Notes under the pieces: generated by a model
Told to the model about the DNA's origin: nothing
The model's database searches: none
What the model saw: only the letters and a program-made list of their open reading frames with translations
NCBI GenBank assembly: GCA_037179335.1
Contig: JAKZHN010000019.1
Coordinates: 62,001 to 126,000, forward strand
DNA from: Cyclaneusma minus
Taxonomy: Eukaryota; Ascomycota; Leotiomycetes; Marthamycetales; Marthamycetaceae
Direction of reading: 5' to 3'
Length of the DNA: 64,000 nucleotides
Position numbers and translations under genes: made by a program
In this document: positions 1 through 13,164 of the stretch, piece after piece
How positions within the stretch are numbered: position 1 is the first letter of the stretch
Layout of the letters: every line of letters begins with the position of its first letter

Positions 1-1201
1 GGAAGAGAGGATGACAGGTGAAGATATGCTCGATTTTCTAGAGAACCCTTGGAAGGGCGTCGGTACTCCGATGAGATGATCTTATGGGTACCTCTTGCTA
101 GGTTTGCACAACGCGACAGGCTTGGGCTGATGCTATCGATTAGTGCTAAGTTCATTGTAGTCTTTGTAGGTATAGGGCGGACAGCTGTAGGGCGCGTCAT
201 TTGCGAACTACATATTACGAGTCCGCCATTTGCGAGCGTACATGAAGCCTTTACGAGCTCGACAATATTACTGGACTCTTTCCTTGCTTTGACCAAAGGC
301 GTGATCGGGAAATCATTTTGTCTCGTACCAACCGGCTGCAGCTGCCAGGTCTGGATCCTTCAAAAATCTTCGGCTGACTGCATATGGAGTTCTTCACATT
401 GGTTGAACTCCAGCCAGCCCCACACACCGCGCCACTCAATAATGCTACCTACAGAATGAACGTCAGGTGAAACGATGCCCCGCACTCAGCTACGGACCTA
501 AAGGTTTCAGCTCCGAGGATAGTGGGCTGCAAGTTGGAGCCTGGAACCAATTGACTTCGCATGTGCCAGCTCGCCACCGTCTAGGAAGCAGCCAAGCAGC
601 GGTGAAGAACAAGAAGAATGACGGCAAGAAAATGCCACATTGTGAAGTGTCGTTAAGTCACAACTTAGCCTCTTAGGTAACAAATAGTATGTGAATGCCA
701 TGTGCGTTATGGGAATCAATTCACAGGATGCGATCTTGAGTGACGAGCTTGTTGGTTGCATGCGTCGCTACGTAGGCCAAGCTGCCTTAAGATCTTGAGA
801 TCCACATTCCGGGCGACCGGGTTGTAACACCAAAGCTTGTCAAGCGGTTGGGAAAATCAAAAGTGTTAGTTGTCACCTTGCTGGTCGATATCCCTCGACT
901 TCTACGACCATCGGACCAATCTCCGACAGCTCGCTGAGTCGCTCTCAGACATCTAAGTACAAACCTTACTGTCATATTATCACGTTCTCCTATAGGTATC
1001 CTCGTTCATCATTGAAATTGCCTCAGATCATCGATTCATCATTGCATGTACAGCATAGAGCCTATCTAAACAACACCAACACCATCACGAGACAGGCGAA
1101 CGAGCTGATTTTCCGACAACTCCCACTCTGCGGTCTTGCAATGCGCAGGAGTCCACCTAGACCTATCTCATACCCCTCACTGGCCTCTCTTCTGATCAAC
1201 A
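1..1201. other. Left edge, no supported gene
   Basis: No reading frame here has a recognisable domain or a convincing exon structure. Open frames on both strands are short, overlap each other and read as chance frames. The last few hundred bases are presumably the promoter and 5' leader of the MFS gene that starts at 1202. Confidence 0.5.
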
Positions 1202-2922
1202 ATGGAATCCATGGTGAAATCAGAAGAGGGCCTGCTAGAAGAGAAGCCTTCCACAAGTCCGCCCAGTGTGGGGGCCGAATACAGCAATATTGTCGACTTC
1301 GATGGTCCGGATGACCCATCCAACCCGATGAATTGGCCCTTCTGGAAGAAAGTATATACGAGCCTGCTTTACAGCATGACAAGTGTGGGTTCAGTATGGG
1401 CCAGTACCGCGTAAGATATATACTTGTGCTGTTGGTTTAGGACATCTCCTGAGAATGAATAGATATGCACCTGCCAACACTTCAGTGGCAGATCACTTCA
1501 AAGTCTCCCATGAAGTTGCTCTGCTGGGTACCAGTCTCTTGCTTTTGGGGTAAGACAATCCCTTCATCCTTCGCTCTCAAGATATAGGTATTCACCAACT
1601 AATCGCCATGTCAGATGGGCTTTTGGTCCCCTGATATGGGCTCCATTGTCCGAAGTCTATGGTCGCAAATGGAGTGTCGTGATACCACTTTTTGTGGCCA
1701 CTGTATTCTCCTTTGCTACTGCTACTGCTAAGGACATCCAAATGGTCTTGATCTCACGATTCTTTACTGGCTTTTTCGGGTGTGCTTCTATTACCTGCAC
1801 TGGCGGTGTGTTCGTTGACCTTTGGGATGCCTCGGAGAGGGGTAATGCAATAGTTGGGTACACTCTCTCTGTGTGTCTTGTTCCGGTATGATGACTCCCT
1901 GATGCTTTACCGTCCACCTGATCAGTTCCACTGACGAACACTGGCATGTTCAGGATTTTGCGCCTATAGTCGGCGCTGCCATCATCTCCTGTGGAGTAAG
2001 TTGGCGATGGACCGAATACGTGCGTATGCCTTCGTCCCTACCGCCATGAATGTCTCATCTAAGCACCAGCCGCCAGATCACCGGAATATTCCAAGCCCTC
2101 ATACTTTTCCTCGTTCTTTCCACAATCTCAGAATCCTATGCCCCAATCCTCCTCTCCACCAAAGCCTCCCATCTCCGCAAAAGCACCGGCGACCATTCTT
2201 TCCACGCCGCCGCTTACTCAAAAGACATATACATGAAAGACCTCATCATCAAGTTTGGCCTCCGCCCTATCCAAATGCTAGCAACACCAACCTGCCTCTT
2301 CGTCACCATCTACTCCGCCTTCATCTACGGCGTCTTCTACGCCAGCCTCGCCTCCTTCCCCATCATCTTCGGCCAAACCCGCACCTGGTCACCCCTCGTC
2401 GCCTCACTCCCCTTCCTCGCCGTCGCCCTAGGTGTTGCCGCCGGCGCTATCCTAAACATCTACAACCAGAAATACTACATGCGCGCCTATGCCGCCAACA
2501 ACTCCACCGTCGTCCCCGAAGCCCGTCTCCCACCCATGATGATCGCATCCATCTTCCTCGCTCCCGGGCTTTTCATCATGGGCTGGACATCCTCACAAGA
2601 TATACCTTGGATAGTGACCATCATTGGTACTTTCATGATGGGCTTTTCGTACTATGTGATTTTCACCAGCGCTACTAGTTATCTGGTTGATACGTTTCAG
2701 CGCTGGGGTGCTAGTGCATTGGCTGCTAATACGTTTGCTAGAAGTGCGTTTGCTGCTGGGCTGCCGTTGGCGATTCCTTATATGTTTGCGAGGCTGGGGA
2801 ATGGGTGGGCGTTTACTGTTTTCGGAGGCTTTGCGCTGCTGAATGTTCCGGTGCCTTTTGTGTTTTGGTTCTATGGGGAGAGGATTAGGGGGATGGGGAA
2901 ATACACTTCTAATATGGGATAA
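1202..2922 (+). CDS. MFS transporter, DHA1 (drug:H+ antiporter) type
   Basis: Major facilitator superfamily protein, expected to export drugs or small metabolites across the plasma membrane by proton antiport. My model has five exons: 1202-1410, 1463-1549, 1615-1885, 1954-2019 and 2077-2922. The four GT-AG introns are 52-68 bases, the joins stay in frame, and the product is about 492 residues, normal for a 12-helix MFS protein. The N-terminus has the fungal DHA1 signature DFDGPDDPSNPMNWP. The motif between helices 2 and 3 reads LSEVYGRKW, and WRWTEY precedes the join to exon 5. The central loop carries ESYAPILLSTKASHLRKSTG, typical of fungal DHA1 proteins. The substrate cannot be told. The gene is convergent with the RTA1-family gene and about 2 kb from the AT-rich block. 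Confidence 0.9.
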
Positions 2923-3269
2923 ATTGCCGGTGTATGAGAGATTGATCAATGATCATTGAAGTGGGTCATTGCACAAAGTTCCCTCTGTCACTCGGACATT
3001 GATTGAGATTGTTGGCGGTGCTTCTGGAAGCTGATGCTATCATGCTGTGATCAGTGTCCTGAATTCATTTCTCATCTAACACTTCGTACATCCCAAGTCT
3101 TCTCCCGTATGTCCGACCTGTGTTCCATGGTATCGAGATCTATGTTTCCCTGAGGTATCAAAAGCGCCTTCCCAATCCTCCTCCTTCCCCTAGAGCAAAA
3201 GAAGAAGAAGAAGAATAACACAAACTTGTTCCCAAATCCCACCGTTTCTCACCCACCACTGCATCCCAT
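2923..3269. other. Convergent 3' spacer
   Basis: This spacer separates the ends of the convergent MFS and RTA1-family genes. It holds a short purine run (AAGAAGAAGAAGAAG, about 3199-3216) and no gene. Confidence 0.6.
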
Positions 3270-4417
3270 CTAGCTCATCTCCAAACTCGACCCACTCCCC
3301 GTCCTCGACTTCGTCCTATCCCCCCCTCTCCTTACCATCTTGAAATTTGCTTTCCCAAAATAGCCCTTGAAGGCAATACCAGGATGTCCAACCGTCATAG
3401 CAATCACAGCTATAGAAACCATGGCGCCTTCGAAAATCATGAATGTGACTTCGTTGTTGGCTAGCGAGCCACTAAAACCCTCCTGTAGCTCGGCGACACG
3501 GTAGACGCAGCGGATGAAGATTGTTATCGTTGCCAATGCCAGACACCACAGGAAAAACTTGAAGGACTTGGAGTTGTACAGATTGGCGTATTCGGGGTTG
3601 CGGTGTGATTTCTCGCGGTGGTTGCGCCATGCGTATTCGGCGCAGAGAACCATGAAGAGGAGCAAGCTGAATACTTGGAATGCGAGACCGGCGACCATGA
3701 TATTTATGCCGGTATTGATCTTGAATATCGGTCAGCATCATATGTTTTGCAATTTCCAACACTGCAGCTTAGCTCAAGTACCTTGCCAAGCCAAAGTTGT
3801 AGCTTGGATTGCGGCCTTCTTGAGAAAAAGCTTTTGGGACGGAGGTTGGATGTAATAGAACATACCTGGCTCTCATCAGACCCAGTGCTACCCGTCGCAG
3901 CCATAGCACCGCCAATGGCTTGCAACACCAAACTTAAAAGATCGCACGAGCAAAATACCAATGTGTACGTCCCCGGCTTCAGTCGACTGATTCCCTCGCC
4001 ATAAATAACCACAATCCTTCCCAGACACAGGTAGAGCGCCGCAGTCAAGAAAGCCGGTGCAATCGTCAAGCAGATCAAGTAGATCAGGAAAGCATTGTTG
4101 TCGAAATCGTTGTTGTGCATCATAATGCGTCCAATATAACCAATGACCTCTAAAATCAGACCGAAGAACGATGCAACCATGAATCCCCATGTCTTGTAGC
4201 GGATGCCGAGGCCGAGTTGGGCGAGGAGGACGGCTCCGAAGAGTGCGGTGTAGATGACATTGCCGGCTAGGTTGGGGATGTATGTGACGTCGGCGAGGTC
4301 GAGCGAGCACGTATCGACGGTGCAGAGGTCGTTGTTGGCGATGAGTGTCGCGTTTCCATATGTGTGATTTGTTAGGCCTACGCCATCCCAGCCACCTACG
4401 GACACATTCGTCGACAT
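3270..4417 (-). CDS. RTA1-family membrane protein
   Basis: A seven-helix protein of the fungal RTA1 family, which includes the yeast proteins Rta1, Rtm1 and Rsb1 linked to 7-aminocholesterol resistance, molasses resistance and sphingoid-base export. Model: exon 1 4417-3866, one 146-base GT-AG intron (3865-3720), exon 2 3719-3270, about 333 residues. The N-terminal stretch has NVS, NHT and NAT glycosylation sequons and two cysteines before the first helix, as expected for an outside N-terminus. Family features are the IRYKTWGF loop, EVIGYIGR, the conserved run ending QAIGGAMAATG just before the splice, and NIMVAGLAFQVFSLLLF after it. The C-terminal tail is basic and Ser-rich. The intron is longer than others in the window but shows no second exon. 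Confidence 0.9.
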
Positions 4418-4894
4418 TTTGCTAAGTCGTTTTCTTTCTATTGTATCTTCCCGCCTGATCGAAAATGGAAAACCCCCGAGAGGAAAGAGAGTCTCTGGAG
4501 AAGGACGACGCGAGATTTTCTCTCGAGTACACTAGCAAGTTTGGTGATGGCGTTGAACAACGAAAGTCGATGACGGATACACGAAACTTGTCGTACCAGC
4601 GGAGCAGATGTCACCTTTTTCGGATTACCCAAGATGCGGAAAATGCCCTTATAAGCAATCAAAAAAAAAAAAAAAAAACGATGGGTCGGATTCGAGCGCA
4701 GTGTATGTTGTCCCGTCGGGACCTTAGCGAGGCGAGGCTATTCTGGGCACTTTCAATGCCTGAGCTGATGACGAACCCCGTGCAGCTGCTGAATGTCGAA
4801 GGCCGCATGTGCCGTTGAAGTAAATGATGTCCTCGATAAATAATGTTGGGGATGCAGAACAGCTCTCAAAACGGTGATGAGCTAGAGTAGAATA
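4418..4894. other. Upstream region of the RTA1-family gene
   Basis: No supported coding region. It should hold the promoter of the RTA1-family gene. An 18-base A run lies at 4661-4678. Base composition is still normal here; the AT-rich block begins near 4988. Confidence 0.5.
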
Positions 4895-5097
4895 TGCAAA
4901 ACCGTCGCATTGCGGTCGCACGACGGTCGCAAAAAGCTACGGCCGTCTGTCACCCGTTGCAAAAAATGGCGCGGTCGCAGGGTCGCGTTTTTTTTAAAAA
5001 AAAGAATGCAAAAGTCCATTGGCTTTTATTTGGAATTGAATTTAGGAATTTTTTAATTTTTTAATTTATTTTTATTAGCAGCTAATAGCTAGCAATA

Positions 5098-5260
5098 ACC
5101 GTTGCGCTACAATTTAGAAAATCTAGCGGGCAACTCCAAAAAAATAGCGCCCAGCAAAAAAAAAAATACCAGCAAGCGAAATGCTAGACCCAATCGAATT
5201 AGCACCACTTTAGCGCCAAAATTCTCAATAATCTGCAGCATTGGAATATTATTACCACCA
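5098..5260 (+). repeat. Left inverted repeat of the Fot1/pogo element
   Basis: Matches 13165-13304 in reverse complement, with a few small indels and mostly C/T or G/A differences. The best block is 5171-5217. Confidence 0.8.
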
Positions 5261-5659
5261 TTATTACTACTATTACTATTTAATTAATAATTAATTTTTT
5301 TGCTGCCCTTTTCTATAAAATAGTATAGAATAATAAATAATTTATTTGTTTATTTTAAAATATCTATTCTTTATGCCTAACTTTTTATTTTTTATATAAA
5401 AAAAGCAATTTTCCCTAAATATTAATAAATTTAAAATCCCTTAAAAATAAATATGCTATTTTGCAAGCTTTTATTAATATAGCTGATTCTAATAAATTCT
5501 AATAGACATTGGAAAAAAAGCTTTCAGCCCTTATTTAAAATTAAAAAAAAAAAAAAAGCTTAAAAATATTAATATTTTCAATTTTACGGCCTTGGCGCGA
5601 GCAAATAATATTAATTTATAGCTTTTTAAAGCCCGCTTTTATAAATAAACCAGCCAATA

Positions 5660-6160
5660 CGAAGGCTATAATAAAATATTTTCTTTTGTTTCAAAAAAGA
5701 CCATTTGCAAATAGCTAAATAAATATATTCGTTTGGGCTTTTCTGCAAAATTGCATATATTGAAATTTTGCGCTTAGCTGCTTGCTAAATAGTTTGGCAT
5801 TTAAATTTTTAATAATCAGAGCAATCCAATTAATATAAAATACAATTGGGCTTTTAAATTTTTTAATTGCTATTTTCAATATAAAATAGCCCGCATTTAG
5901 TTTTTGCAATATAAGCGCAAAATCGCTTATAATCATTTCGCCTTGGAAATCTAATTTAGGAAATTTAAAAAAAAGTTAGAAAAGTATAAAATAAAATCAA
6001 AAAATATATAAAACTTAAATAAAATCGGTTTTAAAATTGGCTGTATAAAATTAAAATTTGTAATTGCCTTTGCTTTATAAAATTGTATTTTTGTTTTTAA
6101 TTTTTAAAACCGCAAGCTTATTATTGCTATTAAATATATTTTTGCTAATGGCTATTATAT
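5660..6160 (+). pseudogene. Fot1/pogo transposase remnant, N-terminal half
   Basis: Read through stops on the plus strand, this shows the CENP-B/Tc5-type helix-turn-helix pattern, with a W-x2-x-F-x-R-like run near 5845-5870 (NWAFKFFNRYFQYK after undoing stops). It is followed at about 6012-6029 by NLNKIGFKIG, which corresponds to the D-E-x-G-F start of the DDE_1 domain with D now N and E now K. The frame breaks exactly where the copia element starts. Confidence 0.7.
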
Positions 6161-6365
6161 TGAGGAATAGGTGCAATGGCTACCGTAGAAGTGGTTACGT
6201 GGCATTTTGCTTAGCTAAAACGGGGTTTGCGTCTCCTACAATTAAATATTTACAATTTGGAGACGCTTTTAATTTAGAATTTTAAGCAATTAATATAATG
6301 TTTTATTTATTTTTATAATTAGCGTTTTATATTAGATTATATTAAATTAAATACCCTTTTTTTTA
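6161..6365 (+). repeat. Copia 5' LTR
   Basis: Aligns end to end with 11608-11812. Differences are nearly all transitions. Its outer half (6161-6250) keeps more G and C than its inner half. Confidence 0.88.
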
Positions 6366-9300
6366 ATAGATTATAAGCCCGAATTAGCGCAAACGCTTGA
6401 ATAAATAGCTATTTATTATTATGATTAAATTAGATGCAAAAATGCAAAGGTTTTATTTTAAAAAGCCTTATTACTATTATATTTATACCAATTATTTGCA
6501 AAATTAATTAAAATTGCTAAGGAGTGTTTTATAATTATTAAAATTATTAAAAATTATTAAAATTATTAATTGGCTTTAATAGCTTTTATAAAAAAGCTAT
6601 TATATCAATATATTTTTTTATTTGGTTTTTTTCGAATTTGTTTTCTTTCTTTTCTATTATATTAAATAATAAAAAGCCCGAAAAGGTATTGCCTATGCTT
6701 TTAAAGGCAAATTATAAAATATGGTTTTATAATATAAAATTTTATTTTAATAGTAAAAATGCCTACTTTATTATTATTATATTTTTTTAAATATTGTAAT
6801 ATTAGAATTTTTGTTTTTATAAATAATATATTTTTCCCGTTTTTTAGCGTTAATATTTTAGCCAGCAATATTAAAAGCGAGTTTTTAAATTTACTATTAT
6901 TAAAAATAAAGAGTTTATTATAAAGCTTATTAATAAGCTTTAAATGCTTTTTATTAGCGGGATAAAATATATTTTAAATATTAATAAATTAAAGAAATAT
7001 AATCGCGCTTAAGTTAAAATATTAAGTATTATATTTAAAAATTTATTTAATAATAATAAGGCTTTATATAAAAAATATAATTTAACAGAGAGTTTTTAGG
7101 ATTATTTTAAAAAAAAACCAAATTTAGCGCTGTTTTTATATCAATATATATTATTAAAATTTAGATTTTTTATTTAATATTAATATAATTATTTATTTTA
7201 TTTGGGATTTATTTAAAGCTATATATTATAAATTTATTTTTATTAACGCCAATTATTTATTTGCTTTCAATAGCGAAGTTTTGTTTTTTTAGCTTATTAA
7301 TGCTTTTTTTAAAAAGTATATTATTATTATTAATATTATCAATTTGGTATTTGCAAATAATAATATAAATATCCATAATAAATTAAAAATGCTAAAATAA
7401 AAGAAATTTTATTTAAATATTGCTAATAGTGAAAAAGCCGCTTTTATTATTTGCTATTATTATTGTGGCTTTAATACTTTAAATAAAACCTTTTTTTGTA
7501 TATTTTATTTTGGATTTTATAAAGTTTTTAATTATTTTAAATTAAAAGACCTATTATTATTTTTTTAAAAATAATTGCATTTTAATTTACAGCTATATTA
7601 AAATTGCTTGCAAAACTGGCTATTATTATTCCTATTCCCGCTTTGCTTTTTACCAGCACCGCCAAAATAATAAAAAGGCTAAGAAATTGAAATTTGATAA
7701 ATATACCAGGTTTTTTAAAAATAAAATATTTTTTTTTGTCAATAAAAAGGCTAGTAATATAGCCGCTAATGCTGGAAAGGGCTTTTTTAAATTTTAATCC
7801 GATTTTGGATTTAAAGCTATTAAATTTAAAGTTAATTTTAAATTGGAATATATTTAATTATTAAAGGAATTTTTTAATAAAGCCTTTTATATTTTTTAAA
7901 TCTTTAATATCGGCGTCTTTAAATATATATTTAATAATTATTATCTTTTTCAAATTATTAGGCCATTTAATTATTGCCAATTTGTTAAAATTGATAAAGG
8001 AATAATTTATATTATTTATAAAAAAATAGCAAAAGTTATATATACAAATAGATTGTTTTTCTTATTAAATAATATCTTTTTTATATTTAATTTTAGGTTA
8101 AATTTTATTTTAAAATATAAGCTATATATATTAGGGTTAAAGGCTTTTTTTAATAAAAATAAAATAATATATAAAAATTCGAATAAAAATATTATTATTA
8201 AAGCTTTTATAATTAAATTTTGTTTTTTTGTTATATAAATTTTGCTAATAAAAAAACGCTTTTATTATTAATATCAATATTAAAATAATTAACGCTTGAT
8301 TATTATTTTCTTTTTTAAAGCCGCTAAAATCTTTTTAAAAATATAAGCTATTTAAATATAAAATAAAAAGCTAGAAGCTATAGCGTTAATGCCTTTATTA
8401 TATAGAATTAAAACTTATTAGCAATTTATATAAGGTTATTATTTTAATTAAGCCTATTAAGGTTTTTTAAAATAGAAATTTTTATAATATTTATATTGCT
8501 ATTAAATTTAAAAATGCATTTTCAATGGAATTTAGTTTTTATTATTAAGTTTTTTTTAATTCAATTTATTTTAATATTTATAGATTAATGCTAATAGTAT
8601 CTTTGCGAAAAAAATTGGATTTTTTGTATATTTTTAATAGCTTTATATATAAAATTTGTATTTTTTTAATTTTTATAAAGGATATTATTATTTTTGTATT
8701 TAGAAAAAGGATTTTTAAAATCAAGCTTTAAAGCGGCTATAAAATACAAGCTATTATAATTGGTAATACTTTGGAGCTTTTTAAAATCATTAAAAAATAA
8801 AATGGTAATAAAGGTATTAAATGCTAGTATATAGTTTCCGTTTTTTTATATTAAAATGGAGCTGCTAAAAAAGGGATTTAAATTGCCGAAGCTAATTTTT
8901 ATGCTTTATTTAAAAATTTCGAATTATTGCTTAAATTTTGGAATAAAATAGTTAAATACAATATATATATATATAATTGATGCTTTATAAATTTAATAAT
9001 TAATAGCTATAAGATTTTTTTAAAAAAGCTTAAATTGGCATTATATTTCTTATTATTTATATTAATTTTTTTTTAAAAAAGCATTATTATAATAAGCTAA
9101 TTAATATTAAAAGCATTTGCGTTTTTATAAATTATTTTAAAGCTGCGATTAAATAATTTAAGGTTTATCTTTTAAATATAAAAAGATTATTTGGATTAGC
9201 TATTCGTGGGTAACAAAATTAACGTTTAAAGGAATTATTAATTTGCGAATTTGCAATATTTTTAAAGGATAAATAAAATATATTAAATAACCGTTCAAAT

Positions 9301-11607
9301 TGAAATTTTATTGGTTATTTTTTGGGCTTTAAAAATAATAATAGCAAAAAGCAGTTTATTAAAAATGCTAATATTGATTATATTTTTATTGATTTATTTA
9401 TAAAAAGAATTATATTGCTTTTTATTGCTATATTAATTGCTATAATATAAATATAATACAAATTATTAAATATTATATAATATAGGTTTTTAAAATTAGC
9501 AGAAATTAAGTTTGAAAAAGGGCTAATTTTTCGGGAGCTAATTAATATAATATATTAAAAATATTATGATATAGTATTTTTAATATAATATAAAATATAC
9601 CAATTTCCGTGAAAATTCCATTTTCTAATTTAAATATTTAAAAATCGATATTTTCTAAGCTAATTATTAGTATTTTTTTATAAAAAAAGCCGAATAGAAA
9701 AATTAAAAGATTATATATAAAAGTTGTTTTTAAAATAGAAATTTTAGTTTTTAGTTTAATTAATAAATATATTTTAATTAATAATAATAGTATATTTAAT
9801 TTGTTTGCCGCCAAAATTACCAAATTTTTTAAATTGAGTTTTTTGCCTAATAATTTTTTTTATTTTATAAAAGCTATAAAATGCTAGCGCAAAAATAATA
9901 ATTTAAAGCGCAAAAAGCGGAAAAGTAAAGAAAAAAAGCTATAATATATTATTATAGGTATATTAGTGCAAATCAATTATAATAATGAAAATTTGAATAA
10001 TTTAATTAATTCTTTTATAAAGAAATTGCTTTTTAGCAATAGAGATTTGCAGTATTAAAATTTCGCAAATATACAAAAAAGCTATAAATAATTTAATTTA
10101 TAGCTAGCGCTAAAAAATAGCTATAGCTAAAAAGGTTATGTTATTTTTAAATAATGGAATTTAGCAAATAATAAAATATTTATTTAGAGCAAATTTGGTT
10201 TTTATTAAATAGGTATATATAATTAAAAAAATTAAAAAAAAATTAAAAACAATTAAAGCTAGATTTATCGCTTATAGTTTTAATTAAATATTTAATAAAA
10301 ATTATATTAAAATATTTATTTTTATAATTTGCATAGAGTTTTTTTTTTTTTTTCAATGCTGGTAATTTAATATTAAAAACGCTGTTATAAAGGACAAAAT
10401 GCTATTTAAAAAGAATTAAATTTTCTAAAAAATATTATTATTTCGGAAGGTAAAGTTTTTTAAATTTTAATTTCTTTTTACAAATTAAAATAGATTGCAA
10501 AAGATTGGAATTTTTTAATAAAATTTAAATTAAAAAAAGAGGAATTTATTTAGAGCTTGGCTAATTTATATATTTATTTGCATTTTGAATGCGGAATTAA
10601 GCTTTTAATATATATTAATAATATAATTGCAATTTATAAAAATAAAGCGTAGCTTTTTTAATTTTATTTTAAGCTTTTTAATTATTTTAATACTAAAAAT
10701 TTAAAAGATATTTTTAAAATTTTTAATATAAAAATAATAAAGAATTGGAAAGCTAGGGTTTTTTATATTAATTAAAAGCAGTATTTTTAAATTATATTAA
10801 ACCGATTTGGAATTATTAATATTATAGCTTATTTTAAAAAGAATTATAGCCGATTATAACGCCTTTTAATTTTTTTAACAATATTTAAATTAATATTAAA
10901 AAATAATAAAAAATAATGAGCAGCTTTATATTTGCTACAATGCTTATTAAATTAAATATAGCCTTTGCTTTAAAATAATTAATTCAGTATATAGCTAATT
11001 TATTAAAGTATTATAGTAAAATATTTAAATATTTAATAAAATATATTAATATTATTATAAAATATAAAATATATTATAAGCCTAGGGGAAAATATTTTAA
11101 AATTGTTATTTATTTTAACTTTAATTGGGCTAGTAATAAAATTAATTAAATTAGCGTTTTTAAAAATATAGCTATATTTTATAGCGGATTAATTTTATAG
11201 GCTAATAAAAAGCAAAGATTTATAATTATTTTATTTATCAAATTTAAATATATAGTTTTTTTATTTTGTATTAAATAAAATTAATAGCTAATTTAAATTT
11301 TTCGAAATTTAGGCTATTTATAATATATTAAACGGAATTTAAATAGCGTTTATATATTTAAAACCAATATTGAATTTCTATACCTAATTAAAAATTCCGA
11401 AATTTAAAAGAAATTGAAATATATAAATATTTCATTATTTTATTAGGAATTTAAAAAAAAAAAAAGCTTATTATTAAATATATGCTAATAAATAAAATAG
11501 TGCCTAATAAATTAATTAAGCCATTATAAAGGGTTAAATTTAAAGAATTTATAAAAATATTGGAAATAATTATATAAATTTATAAAATAGCCTTTATAAA
11601 AAGATAT
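6366..11607 (+). pseudogene. Copia gag-pol remnant
   Basis: No long frame survives, but domains can be read through stops. A Lys-rich Gag tail with a possible zinc-knuckle remnant lies near 7590-7720. The protease region is at about 7890-8238; its open part (8053-8238) reads LLNNIFFIFNFRLNFIL, matching the copia pattern L-x-N-V-L-x-V-P-x-L-x-x-N-L-I-S. Reverse transcriptase lies near 10510-10860 with YINN in place of YVDD. RNase H remnants, with a pattern like the copia Y-A-x-L-x-T-R-P-D-I block, lie near 10915-11270. The element cannot encode active enzymes. Confidence 0.8.
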
Positions 11608-11812
11608 TAAAAAATAAATTCAATAGCTATTATAAGAATAATTATATAATATTTTGCTTAGCTAAAATAGGATTAGCGTTTCCTATAATTAAATATTTAT
11701 AATTTGGAGACGCTTTTAATTTAAAATTTCAAGCAATTAATATAATATTTTATTTATTTTTATAACCAGTGTTACATATCAGGTTATACCAAACTAAACG
11801 CCCTTTTTCTCA
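11608..11812 (+). repeat. Copia 3' LTR
   Basis: Partner of 6161-6365. Its outer end (11761-11812) keeps C residues that are T in the 5' copy, and its inner start is more decayed. Confidence 0.88.
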
Positions 11813-13160
11813 ATTTTTCTTTTTTTTAAATTATTTTAGCCAAAATTTACCAGCAGCGGTAATTTAATTCGAAATTGCAAAAAAATACTATTATAGCTTT
11901 ATTTAATAATAGCTATATTATAAATAAAATAATGCTTAATTGGCTAAAGCATTTTAAAAAACAAAGCAAAATAATTAAAAAAAATACAAAGTACTATTAA
12001 TAAATGGTTAATTTTTCTATGTATTGGCTGATTTTATTAATTTTTATTAAAAGCATAATATTATTTCCTATATCCTTCCTTCCCATTTCATATATATCAT
12101 GCAGCCTTTTAATATAGCTGTATTTCAGTTTTTTAAGCATTATTATAATTTTGCTATTAAAAGGATTATTAGAAAAAAAAAACGAATTTACTAAAATAAC
12201 TTTTCTTGATTCCTTTAAAAAAAATGTTTTTTAAAAAAAAACTGAAATTGTTTTATTTAATCCTAAAAAAGTCCTTAGCAAACTCAAGAAATACGCGTCC
12301 TTTAAAAAAGCATCAGTATTAATACTCCTAATAATAAGCACCGCATTTTAATCTACTATAATCCAAAATTATTATTATCCCCTTTTTCCTTTTTTCAAAT
12401 TTTTTCAAATTTTAAAAAACTGCGCAAATTTAAAGCTGGAATTAAAAAAATTAATAAAGTATATAAAAATAAAAAATATAAAAAGACTTAAAAAATTGGC
12501 AAAAAAATATTGGCTAAGCTAAAAAAGTATAAAAAAAGCTTAAAAACAATGGCTATTGCAAAATATTTGGTAAAGCGGAATTTAAAAAAAAATATAAAAG
12601 GCATTAAAAAAAAGGGCCAAAAAAATATTAGCAAAAAAAATCTTATAAATAAATCAAATTCTGCAAATTGGAAATCCTAAAAATTCTATTGCTTAAAAGG
12701 CTAAAAAGAATACTGCTAAAGCAATTTCTGTCGTTAAAAAAGCAAAAATTAAAGCAAAAAAAGCAGAAATTAAAGCAAAATATAAGCAAAATCCTTAAAT
12801 TATAAATGCATTTAAAAAAAGAATTGGCAAAAAATACACAAAAACAAAATTGCCAAGCAAAAGGCAGCTATATTGTATAAAGCGTTAGCAGTATTGGCCA
12901 AAAAAAAGCAAAAAGGCTTTAAAAAACACTTTTATTAATTTAAAGCCTATTTAAAAAAAACTGAAATTTACAAAAGGGTTTGGCAAAATCCAAAAAAAAG
13001 TCCAAAATCAAAAATTCAGACTATGTTTTTTACTTTTAAATTGTACAATTATTTAAATATTATATTATATTTAAAGCAATTCAAAAATTAAAAATATAAT
13101 TTTACTATTTAATTATCGATATTATTATAATATATAATGGCAAAAATATTGCATAAATAA
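11813..13160 (+). pseudogene. Fot1/pogo transposase remnant, C-terminal half
   Basis: Continues the transposase after the copia insertion. The reading includes LNWLKHFKKQSKIIKK near 11940-11990, then the HNI-x-PSH-x-x-x-x-QP region (about 12050-12105) holding the place of the second catalytic aspartate, and FNPKKVLSKLKKYAS at 12257-12300, matching the family's G-x-x-P-F-N-P-x-x-V-L. The tail (12480-12930) is very Lys-rich and decayed. The stretch 12040-12330 is much less degraded than its surroundings. Confidence 0.75.
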
Positions 13161-13164
13161 AATC

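Larger units (their letters stand above)
6161..11812 (+). mobile_element. Ty1/copia LTR retrotransposon, heavily mutated
   Basis: Two 205-base direct repeats (6161-6365, 11608-11812) bound 5.2 kb, total 5652 bases, a normal copia size. The LTRs run TG to CA after allowing for C-to-T change. Order inside is Gag-like, protease, then reverse transcriptase and RNase H, as in copia elements; integrase is too decayed to place. Reverse transcriptase has YINN at 10611-10622, which is YVDD after transitions. An A/G-rich tract precedes the 3' LTR. No clean target duplication is visible (TATAT against ATTTT), perhaps lost. It lies in the same orientation as the Fot1/pogo transposase it interrupts. Confidence 0.9.
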
